A DNA stretch of 7,448 nucleotides, from contig CAYGRZ010000063.1 in the NCBI GenBank assembly GCA_964352425.1, forward strand, positions 1 through 7,448, given 5' to 3'. Below the pieces are notes generated by a model. The model was not told the DNA's origin. It saw only the letters and a program-made list of their open reading frames with translations, and did not search any database. Shown here piece after piece: positions 1-4,485 of this stretch. The translations under genes and the position numbers were made by a program. Each line of letters starts with the position of its first letter. Position 1 is the stretch's first letter. This DNA comes from JAMWCX01 sp964352425. Lineage in GTDB: Bacteria; Omnitrophota; Gorgyraeia; 2-01-FULL-45-10.

Positions 1-21
1 CGAGTCCTGTGCTGCCCACCA
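1..21 (+). tRNA. 3' tail of a tRNA gene, truncated by the window edge
   Basis: The first 21 bases read as the end of a tRNA. CGAGT is the remainder of a T-loop, CCTGT the 3' side of the T-stem, GCTGCCC the 3' side of the acceptor stem, A the discriminator and CCA the encoded terminus. The implied 5' acceptor strand (GGGCAGC) and the anticodon lie outside the window, so the amino acid cannot be given. The same 21 bases recur at 160-180, where the upstream bases do not fit a T-arm. This first copy is therefore the better candidate for the real tRNA end. That it belongs to a functional tRNA is inference. Confidence 0.5.
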
Positions 22-55
22 TATTACGTGAGTCGGCGAGTGTTTTATAAGGTTC

Positions 56-101
56 GCCGGGAGGACTCGAAGCCGGCGAGCGCCGAGCGAAGCGAGGAAA
101 A
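56..101. repeat. tRNA-flanking conserved motif, copy 1
   Basis: This segment shares a core with 3484-3530. The common parts are TCGAAGCC, GCGAGCGCCGA and GAGGAAAA in the same order and nearly the same spacing. By eye about three quarters to four fifths of positions agree. It begins about 35 nt after the tRNA tail that ends at 21. Its ends can pair (GAGGACT 61-67 with AGTCCTC 101-107), so a structured RNA or DNA hairpin is possible. The function is unknown. Confidence 0.6.
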
Positions 102-203
102 GTCCTCTGGACGACAGCGAGCCGGCTGGCCAGGAGGCCGCCTGAGGCGGCCGGATGGCCGAGTCCTGTGCTGCCCACCAGCTTTATTATCGAGCTAATC
201 CAC

Positions 204-446
204 ATGAAAATATGGATCCTCTATATTCTCCGATGTTCCGACAATTCCCTCTACAGCGGCATCACCACAGACCTTGAAAAACGATTGAAGTGCCACAACG
301 ATGGTAGGGCCTCAAAGTGCACACGGTCACGGTTGCCGGTGAAACTTGTGTATTCGAAGAGATATCGGAGCGAATCTACCGCGAGAAGGGAAGAGGCGAG
401 GATCAAAAGCCTGCCGCGCAGTGAAAAATTAAAAATAATCAAGTAA
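204..446 (+). CDS. GIY-YIG nuclease-domain protein, YhbQ/UPF0213-like
   Basis: This is an 80-residue protein that is almost entirely a GIY-YIG domain. Counting from Met at 204, the GIY-type strand reads WILYILRC and the YIG-type strand LYSGIT. Then comes DLEKRLKCHN, carrying the expected catalytic Arg, and REEARIKSL, with the expected metal-binding Glu. The length matches stand-alone UPF0213/YhbQ proteins, a family with nuclease-like folds whose cellular role is poorly known. The frame is open back to a GTG at 168, but that lies inside the tRNA-tail repeat, and family alignment favours ATG 204 (MKIWILYILRC). No Shine-Dalgarno site is seen before it. The gene starts only 23 nt after the duplicated tRNA tail, so a part in moving or processing that repeat is conceivable, but this is inference. 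It converges with the helicase gene across the terminator at 469-503. Confidence 0.9.
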   Translation: MKIWILYILRCSDNSLYSGITTDLEKRLKCHNDGRASKCTRSRLPVKLVYSKRYRSESTARREEARIKSLPRSEKLKIIK

Positions 447-468
447 CAACGAGCCCATACACACAAAC

Positions 469-503
469 AAAAAGCCTCCTGCGTACTATGCAGGAGGCTT
501 TTT
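469..503. terminator. Bidirectional intrinsic terminator between convergent genes
   Basis: AAAAAGCCTCCTGC (469-482) and GCAGGAGGCTTTTT (490-503) form a perfect 14-bp stem with a 7-nt loop. Because the stem starts with A5 and ends with T5, it has a U-tract in both directions. It lies 22 nt after the GIY-YIG stop codon and 13 nt after the helicase stop codon, and so can serve both genes. Confidence 0.93.
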
Positions 504-516
504 GTGTATGCTGTCT

Positions 517-1884
517 CTATCGCGGCGGGGTCGGCCCGTGCTGCTTCGGATGGTGCGAGAATTTCCCGAACCGTTTCTGGCCGCCCGGCCTGTGGTGGCT
601 GCGCTGGCTGCTCCCGCCGCCGTAGCTCTGCCGCCGTCCGCCGTGCGGTGGCCTGCTGTAGGCCGAATACCCGGTTGGCCGGACAAAGGTCTCTTTCGGA
701 AGATCGGGATGCTGTAGTACGGGCAGCGCCGTTTTGATCAGTTTTTCTATATTCTTGACGTCGGGGCCCTGGTCGGGCATCGCGAACGAAATCGCGCGGC
801 CGGCCTTCCCGGCGCGCGCGGTGCGGCCGATGCGATGCACGTAATTCTCGGCGTCTTCCGGCAGGTCGTAATTAATAACGACCTCGATGTCCTTGACGTC
901 GATCCCGCGCGCCGCGATATCGGTCGCGACGAGGATCCTGTATTTACCCGACTTGAACCCCTCGAGCGCCTCTCTGCGCTGGCCCAGCGAGCGGTCCGAA
1001 TGGATCTCCGCCGCATTGTGGCCCATCGACCTGATGGCACTGGTGACCTTCTTCGCCCCGATCTTCGTCCGGGTGAAGAGCAGTACCGAGCCCTGGTACT
1101 GGTTGAGGATCTTATTGAGCAGCTGGCGCTTCGCGTCCCTGTTGACGACGAAAAGCTCCTGGATGACGCCTTCCACGGTCGTGCCCGACGGCGCGACCTC
1201 GACGTGGACGGGCAGCTTCATATGCTGCGCCGCTATCCTGATGACCTCCTGCGGTATCGTTGCCGAGAAGAGCATCGTCTGCCTGTTTTTCGGGATGTAT
1301 CTGAGGATGCGCTCGATCTGCGGCAGAAATCCCATGTCGAGCATGCGGTCCGCCTCGTCGAGGACGAGGATATGCACGTCTGCCAGGAGCACCGTACCCT
1401 GTTCAATATGGTCGACGAGCCTGCCCGGCGTCGCGATGATGACCCTGGGATTTTTCCTCAGGTCCTGCAACTGCGGGCCCATCGGCGCGCCGCCTATCAG
1501 GACCACTGTTCTAATCGCGAATACAGGGGCGATCTTTCGGAAGGTCTCATCGACCTGTATGGCCAGCTCTCTGGTGGGAACGAGGACCAGGCAGCGTCCC
1601 TTGGTCTGGGCGAGGCGCTGGATGACGGGGATGGCGAACGCGAGCGTCTTGCCGGTGCCCGTCTGCGCGACCCCTATGATATCCGTGCCCGCGATGCCGA
1701 CGGGGATCGCCTTGTGCTGGATCGGTGTCGGGATCATGAATGACAGGCGATGCAGCACCTCGAGTATCTTCGGCGCGATGCCTAAGCCATAGAAAGACCC
1801 TCCCGGCTGCTGGGGTGCCCCCTGCGGCGCTTGCTGCGCCGCCCCTTTCGGTGCAACGTTTTCAGGTTCAAAATGCCATGCCAC
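517..1884 (-). CDS. DEAD-box ATP-dependent RNA helicase, RhlE-like
   Basis: This 455-residue protein has a complete DEAD-box core. The Q motif lies around F31-Q56 (PTPIQ), Walker A AQTGTGKT at 73-80, motif Ia PTRELA at 103-108, GG at 131-132, TPGR at 152-155, DEAD at 176-179 and SAT at 207-209. Motif IV LLFTR is at 268-272, motif V TDIAARGID at 321-329 and motif VI HRIGRTAR at 350-357. DEADRMLDMGF and overall core length fit the RhlE group, which unwinds short RNA duplexes in ribosome assembly and RNA decay. The tail from about 400 is basic and rich in Gly, Ser, His, Arg and Pro, typical of RNA-binding extensions. The N-terminal 30 residues are Ala/Gln/Pro-rich. The start is GTG at 1884, with a weak GGGGTAGG site overlapping the stop of the cold-shock gene 6 nt upstream, so the two are probably one mRNA and translationally coupled. 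RhlE versus another DEAD-box subgroup is not settled. Confidence 0.96.
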   Translation of the reverse strand: MAWHFEPENVAPKGAAQQAPQGAPQQPGGSFYGLGIAPKILEVLHRLSFMIPTPIQHKAIPVGIAGTDIIGVAQTGTGKTLAFAIPVIQRLAQTKGRCLVLVPTRELAIQVDETFRKIAPVFAIRTVVLIGGAPMGPQLQDLRKNPRVIIATPGRLVDHIEQGTVLLADVHILVLDEADRMLDMGFLPQIERILRYIPKNRQTMLFSATIPQEVIRIAAQHMKLPVHVEVAPSGTTVEGVIQELFVVNRDAKRQLLNKILNQYQGSVLLFTRTKIGAKKVTSAIRSMGHNAAEIHSDRSLGQRREALEGFKSGKYRILVATDIAARGIDVKDIEVVINYDLPEDAENYVHRIGRTARAGKAGRAISFAMPDQGPDVKNIEKLIKTALPVLQHPDLPKETFVRPTGYSAYSRPPHGGRRQSYGGGSSQRSHHRPGGQKRFGKFSHHPKQHGPTPPR

Positions 1885-1890
1885 AATAAC

Positions 1891-2097
1891 CTACCCCTGC
1901 ACCACGCGGATGTTTTGAGCGCGCGGTCCCTTATCCGATGTCTCAACCTCAAACTCCACCTGCTGGTCTTCGTTCAGCGCGGTAAACGCCACTTCGACCA
2001 GGCCCGACTGGTGAAAGAACACTTCCCGCCCATCGGTATCGGATATGAAACCGAACCCGCGGTCGCGGACTATCTTCTTTATCTTCCCCTTGTGCAT
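1891..2097 (-). CDS. Cold-shock-domain RNA-binding protein (CspA family)
   Basis: This is a 68-residue single cold-shock domain. Such proteins are five-stranded OB folds that bind single-stranded RNA and DNA and act as RNA chaperones. RNP1 is RGFGFIS (13-19) and RNP2 is VFFHQS (26-31). The usual KWFN stretch before RNP1 is replaced by KKIVRD, so the aromatic Trp and Phe that stack on nucleic acid in CspA/CspB are absent. The start at 2097 is clear, with AAAAAGGAGG ending 7 nt upstream (GGAGG at 2105-2109 on the plus strand). It is the first gene of an operon with the DEAD-box helicase, whose start lies 6 nt after its stop. Cold-shock proteins and DEAD-box helicases both resolve RNA structure in the cold, which suits a cold-adaptation unit. 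The gene sits behind a strong promoter and a leader with a terminator-like hairpin. Confidence 0.95.
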   Translation of the reverse strand: MHKGKIKKIVRDRGFGFISDTDGREVFFHQSGLVEVAFTALNEDQQVEFEVETSDKGPRAQNIRVVQG

Positions 2098-2130
2098 TGC
2101 AATGCCTCCTTTTTGATATCAGACCGCCTT

Positions 2131-2173
2131 AAAAATAAAAAAGCCGCACGGTTAGCGATCCTTACCTTGCGGC
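2131..2173 (-). terminator. Terminator-like hairpin in the csp leader (candidate attenuator)
   Basis: Read on the minus strand, GCCGCA (2173-2168) pairs with TGCGGC (2148-2143). Inner GGT/ACC pairs extend the stem, and TTTTTTATTTTT (2142-2131) follows it directly. This has the form of an intrinsic terminator. It lies downstream of the promoter at 2205-2233 and about 34 nt upstream of the csp start codon, inside the predicted 5' leader. It could act as an attenuator for the csp-helicase operon or simply block upstream antisense transcription. Confidence 0.6.
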
Positions 2174-2204
2174 CAAAGATTTCTAATCTTCTTGTCACCG
2201 AATT

Positions 2205-2233
2205 ATTATACCGCCCGCGGACCGCCATGTCTA
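2205..2233 (-). promoter_or_regulatory. Sigma-70-type promoter of the csp-helicase operon
   Basis: On the minus strand, TAGACA (2233-2228) and a perfect TATAAT (2210-2205) are separated by exactly 17 nt. Transcription would start near 2198, giving a leader of about 100 nt before csp. Confidence 0.8.
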
Positions 2234-2257
2234 CCTTTTTCCTAAAATAATCACATC

Positions 2258-2286
2258 TTGCCTTTTTGTGCCCCGCATGGTACCAT
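2258..2286 (+). promoter_or_regulatory. Possible weak promoter of lpxD
   Basis: TTGCCT (2258-2263) and TACCAT (2281-2286) are 17 nt apart, each matching four of six consensus bases. Transcription would start near 2293, just before ATG 2298. That would leave a leader of only a few bases and would exclude the upstream in-frame starts at 2268 and 2277. The match is modest. Confidence 0.35.
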
Positions 2287-2297
2287 TGCCTCCACTT

Positions 2298-3290
2298 ATG
2301 AAGATCGCTGATTTGGCGCGCCTGATAGAAGGTGTTATAGAGGGCGACAAGGACATAGATATCCGGGGATTAAGCGGTATCGAATCGGCCAGGGCGGGCG
2401 ACCTTACGTTCGCGATGGACGAGGAGAGGCTGTCGAGCGCGGAGAAGTCGGGCGCCTCATGTATCCTGACCGATAGGACCGTACGGCGGTCCACGAAGTG
2501 CTTAATACGCGTAACGAACCCCAAGCTTTCCTTCCTTATCGTCTACAATACGTTTCATAAGCCCCAGCCCAGAGGCTCATTTGTGCATCCCACGGCTGTC
2601 GTGTCGGATTCGGCGAGCCTCGGCAAGAACGTATGGATAGGCCCCCACGTCACTGTGGAGGACGCCGTGACGATCGGTGATCACGTCATAATAGAGTCGA
2701 ATACGGCCGTAAAGAAGAATTGCCGGCTGGGGCCGTTCTGCCGCATCTATCCCAACGTTACCCTGTATGAAGACACGGTGCTCGGCAGCAATGTCATACT
2801 CCACGGCGGGGCGGTTATCGGCTCGGACGGGTTCGGTTATGTCAAAGACAGGGGTAAAATATATAAATTTCCGCAGACGGGCCGCGTCGTCATCGAGGAC
2901 GATGTCGAGATCGGCGCCAACACCACGATCGACAGGGGCTCTTTGAGCGACACCGTTATAGGTGCCGGCTCCAAGATCGACAACCTCTGCCAGATAGCCC
3001 ATAATGTAAAGATGGGGAAGAATACGCTTATGGCCGCGCAATGCGGGATCTCCGGCTCCACCGTCCTCGGCGATGACGTGACGATGGGAGGCCAGGCGGG
3101 GATCGTCGACAACGCTGTGATCGGTTCAAATGTCACCATAGGGGCAGGAAGCGCGGTCATCGGCAGCGTGGATGCCGGCCAGGTCGTCTGGGGAGTTCCG
3201 GCAAGGCCGATCGGCCAGACGAAGCGCCAGATGGCCGTGTTGTCGTGGATGACGAAGCACTTCGCCGCACTATCGAAGCTTTTGCGCTAA
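2298..3290 (+). CDS. lpxD: UDP-3-O-acylglucosamine N-acyltransferase LpxD
   Basis: LpxD adds the N-linked 3-hydroxyacyl chain from acyl-ACP to UDP-3-O-acylglucosamine, the third step of lipid A synthesis in the cytoplasm. From Met at 2298 the protein has 330 residues, near the family norm of about 340. Residues 1-90 form the uridine-binding N-terminal domain (MKIADLARLIEG, then SARAGDLTFAMD). From about 95 to 290 there are hexapeptide repeats of a left-handed beta-helix. The loop GSDGFGYV is near 175-182, and DNLCQIAHNV carries the presumed catalytic His at about 235. GVPARP near 299-304 precedes the C-terminal helix. The frame stays open to GTG 2268 and ATG 2277, but family alignment favours 2298. 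None of these starts has a Shine-Dalgarno site. It is divergent from csp and is the only lipid A gene in view. Confidence 0.95.
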   Translation: MKIADLARLIEGVIEGDKDIDIRGLSGIESARAGDLTFAMDEERLSSAEKSGASCILTDRTVRRSTKCLIRVTNPKLSFLIVYNTFHKPQPRGSFVHPTAVVSDSASLGKNVWIGPHVTVEDAVTIGDHVIIESNTAVKKNCRLGPFCRIYPNVTLYEDTVLGSNVILHGGAVIGSDGFGYVKDRGKIYKFPQTGRVVIEDDVEIGANTTIDRGSLSDTVIGAGSKIDNLCQIAHNVKMGKNTLMAAQCGISGSTVLGDDVTMGGQAGIVDNAVIGSNVTIGAGSAVIGSVDAGQVVWGVPARPIGQTKRQMAVLSWMTKHFAALSKLLR

Positions 3291-3322
3291 AAAACGGCAC
3301 CATCCGGCGGCATAAAAAAATC

Positions 3323-3351
3323 TTGCCATCCGCTGGCTGTAATTATATAAT
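3323..3351 (+). promoter_or_regulatory. Promoter of tRNA-Asp
   Basis: TTGCCA (3323-3328) and TATAAT (3346-3351) are spaced by 17 nt and end 13 nt before the mature tRNA 5' end. This fits a strong stable-RNA promoter with a very short leader. Confidence 0.85.
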
Positions 3352-3364
3352 AACAATACTTTTT

Positions 3365-3442
3365 GGGGACGTAGCGTAGTTGGTTTAACGCGTCAGATTG
3401 TCGATCTGAAGATCGCGGGTTCGAACCCCGTCGTCCCCGCCA
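3365..3442 (+). tRNA. tRNA-Asp (anticodon GTC)
   Basis: A complete 78-nt cloverleaf can be drawn. The acceptor GGGGACG (3365-3371) pairs with CGTCCCC, the D-stem is GCGT/ACGC, and the anticodon stem is TCAGA/TCTGA around the loop TTGTCGA with anticodon GTC. The variable loop is AGATC and the T-arm is GCGGG-TTCGAAC-CCCGT. The discriminator is G, as expected for tRNA-Asp, and CCA is encoded (3440-3442). It has its own promoter upstream and terminator downstream, so it is a single-tRNA transcription unit. Confidence 0.97.
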
Positions 3443-3449
3443 GTATTAA

Positions 3450-3478
3450 AACCCGGCGTTTTTCGCCGGGTTTTTTAT
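3450..3478 (+). terminator. Intrinsic terminator after tRNA-Asp
   Basis: AACCCGGCG (3450-3458) and CGCCGGGTT (3464-3472) form a 9-bp stem with a T5 loop, followed by a T-rich run. It begins 8 nt after the tRNA CCA end. Confidence 0.92.
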
Positions 3479-3483
3479 TACCC

Positions 3484-3530
3484 GCCTGCAGGGGTTCGAA
3501 GCCCGCGAGCGCCGACGAACAGGAGGAAAA
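3484..3530. repeat. tRNA-flanking conserved motif, copy 2
   Basis: This is the second copy of the motif at 56-101. It shares TCGAAGCC, GCGAGCGCCGA and GAGGAAAA, and lies 42 nt after the end of tRNA-Asp, past its terminator. It contains a T-arm-like GGGGTTCGAAGCCC. GCCGACGA (3511-3518) can pair with TCGTC and CGGC further on (about 3534-3545). The region from 3531 to about 3600 shows no gene. The function is unknown. Confidence 0.55.
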
Positions 3531-3609
3531 TGAGTCGTCTTCGGCGGCTTCACAAATCATAGCGCAAAAACAGCACGTTAGCTGCTCCCGATTCTAGAGC
3601 ACATAAATC

Positions 3610-3638
3610 TTGTTTACTATAGATACAGAGGGTATAAT
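3610..3638 (+). promoter_or_regulatory. Promoter for the hypothetical gene at 3647
   Basis: TTGTTT (3610-3615) and TATAAT (3633-3638) are separated by 17 nt. The predicted transcript start (about 3645) falls almost on the GTG at 3647, so the mRNA would be leaderless. Confidence 0.65.
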
Positions 3639-3646
3639 ATAGATCT

Positions 3647-3928
3647 GTGAAGCCAAGGTTTGTTTGTATTGCCTCAGTTTGCATATTGATGCTTTTCCTG
3701 TGCCTCTGCTCGAAAAACATCATTGCGGAAACATTGGATAATGATAAAGGACTTATTTTAGAGGCATTTGACTTGCCTCTCCAAATTATTTTCGATCATC
3801 GCACCACCTTCTCTAATTTGTGTATTATAGCTTTCGCCATCACTTTTATTCCGCGGCAATTTCTTCTGCAATATCTGGAAAAACACGAAAAATCCCCACC
3901 CCGTACTTGTCCGGTTATATCGCTTTAA
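3647..3928 (+). CDS. Hypothetical short membrane-associated or secreted protein
   Basis: I do not recognise this 93-residue protein. It starts with a basic MKPR followed by a hydrophobic segment (about 5-22) and a plausible signal peptidase site near IIA-ET (26-28). A second hydrophobic stretch (about 57-69) could be a membrane helix or a buried strand. The Cys-rich hydrophobic core (LFLCLCS) does not give a convincing lipobox. The start is GTG with no Shine-Dalgarno site. The support for a real gene is the well-spaced promoter 8 nt upstream and the signal-like N-terminus. The base composition is AT-rich compared with lpxD. It could instead be a remnant or a chance frame. Confidence 0.45.
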   Translation: MKPRFVCIASVCILMLFLCLCSKNIIAETLDNDKGLILEAFDLPLQIIFDHRTTFSNLCIIAFAITFIPRQFLLQYLEKHEKSPPRTCPVISL

Positions 3929-3935
3929 ATATTTA
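3907..3935 (+). promoter_or_regulatory. Possible weak promoter for the DUF5666-like gene
   Basis: TTGTCC (3907-3912) and TATTTA (3930-3935) have a 17-nt spacer. The match is partial and overlaps the end of the preceding frame. The gene could also be read from the promoter at 3610. Confidence 0.3.
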
Positions 3936-3969
3936 TACGGTTAGTTAATAACGCAAAGGAGATAGCCCC

Positions 3970-4341
3970 ATGAAGAAAATACTTGGAATTCTTGTCGTAT
4001 TGGCTTTTGTTGGCTCAGCATGCTTTGCTCAGGAAGCGGTAAAGACCTTGCCTAAACCCGTAAAGGCATCTTCTGCTGCGGCGGAAACCAAAACAATTGT
4101 CGGTAAGGTGGTTTCGGTAACAGTTGTTGATCCATTAAAGGGTATCACAAACGGAGCCATCAGTGTTGGTGATAAGGCAGGGAAAGCAGTATCCTATACG
4201 GTTAGTCCCGTAGCCGAAGTTTTAGATACCGCTTTTAGGACTATTACGCTTAATCAGTTAAAGGTAGGCGATAAGGTTAAGGTGAAAGCCAAAAAAACTG
4301 CCACAGGAGAAGAGGCCCAGTCGGTTACAGTGCTTAAATAA
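3970..4341 (+). CDS. Small secreted protein, DUF5666-like
   Basis: This 123-residue protein has a clear Sec signal peptide: MKK, a hydrophobic core at 4-18 and cleavage expected after CFA (20). An Ala/Lys/Pro linker (21-40) leads to a beta-rich domain of about 80 residues. The spacing IVGKVVSV, then SYTV, then LNQLKVGDKVKVKAK and finally SVTVLK resembles DUF5666/OB-like periplasmic domains. That match is by eye and the function of such domains is not known. The start at 3970 is supported by AAAGGAG (3955-3961) about 8 nt upstream. A strong terminator follows at 4364, so it ends its own transcription unit, perhaps with the gene at 3647, whose stop is 41 nt upstream. It most likely acts in the periplasm or at the cell surface. 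Confidence 0.88.
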   Translation: MKKILGILVVLAFVGSACFAQEAVKTLPKPVKASSAAAETKTIVGKVVSVTVVDPLKGITNGAISVGDKAGKAVSYTVSPVAEVLDTAFRTITLNQLKVGDKVKVKAKKTATGEEAQSVTVLK

Positions 4342-4363
4342 AAAATTCTGCGGTCAGATTAGT

Positions 4364-4410
4364 CAAAAGAAAGGCGCAAGATTAAAAACTCTTACGCCTT
4401 TCTTTTGTTG
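4364..4410 (+). terminator. Intrinsic terminator after the DUF5666-like gene
   Basis: CAAAAGAAAGGCG (4364-4376) and CGCCTTTCTTTTG (4395-4407) form a perfect 13-bp stem. AAGA/TCTT in the loop can extend it past one mismatch. The 3' arm is itself T-rich and no long U-run follows. It starts 23 nt after the stop codon. Confidence 0.8.
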
Positions 4411-4446
4411 AAAGAAGAAGCGAAGGGCGCACGAAATATTATCCCA

Positions 4447-4476
4447 TTGATACGTCGGTCTTACCCATGCTAAAAT
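4447..4476 (+). promoter_or_regulatory. Promoter of the PIG-L deacetylase gene
   Basis: TTGATA (4447-4452) and TAAAAT (4471-4476) have an 18-nt spacer, with an extended -10 TGC directly before TAAAAT. The predicted transcript start (about 4483) lies only a few bases before ATG 4486, with no room for a Shine-Dalgarno site. Confidence 0.7.
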
Positions 4477-4485
4477 GAGCGCTAT

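Larger units (their letters stand above)
1..180. repeat. 21-bp direct repeat of a tRNA 3' end flanking a 138-bp structured insert
   Basis: Positions 1-21 and 160-180 are identical over 21 bases and end in GCTGCCCACCA. The 138 bp between them are GC-rich and full of inverted repeats: CGGCGA 34-39 with TCGCCG 54-59, GAGGACT 61-67 with AGTCCTC 101-107, CGGCG 74-78 with CGCCG 81-85, and GGCCGCCT 136-143 with AGGCGGCC 145-152. CGAGTCCT of the tRNA tail also has an inverted copy, AGGACTCG, at 62-69. Duplication of a tRNA 3' end is the usual footprint of integration at a tRNA. No integrase is visible here, and the unit is too small for a normal island. Confidence 0.7.

Noticed and set aside
92..110. 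GAGGAAAAGTCC resembles the GAGGAAAGTCC start of bacterial RNase P RNA
   Set aside because: Only about a dozen bases match. None of the other conserved RNase P regions follow in the next 100 bases, and the second motif copy at 3484-3530 lacks the GTCC part.
160..180. Second tRNA-tail copy as the end of a complete tRNA
   Set aside because: The bases before it (ending GGATGGC) do not give a T-loop TTC or a T-stem partner for CCTGT, and no cloverleaf can be drawn upstream.
1..180. CRISPR-like array
   Set aside because: There are only two repeat copies with a single structured spacer and no cas genes. The repeat reads as a tRNA end.
835..1792. Two plus-strand open frames of about 300 codons opposite the helicase gene
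   Set aside because: They are antisense shadows of a GC-rich coding region. They have no recognisable motifs, no Shine-Dalgarno sites and no promoters, while the minus-strand frame holds a full set of DEAD-box motifs.
1831..2250. Plus-strand frame of 139 codons opposite csp and its leader
   Set aside because: It overlaps csp and its promoter in antisense and encodes no recognisable domain. Its continuity comes from the opposite-strand genes.
2577..3160. Minus-strand open frames of 154 and 107 codons inside lpxD
   Set aside because: They lie fully within a confidently identified lpxD, show no family features and no start signals.
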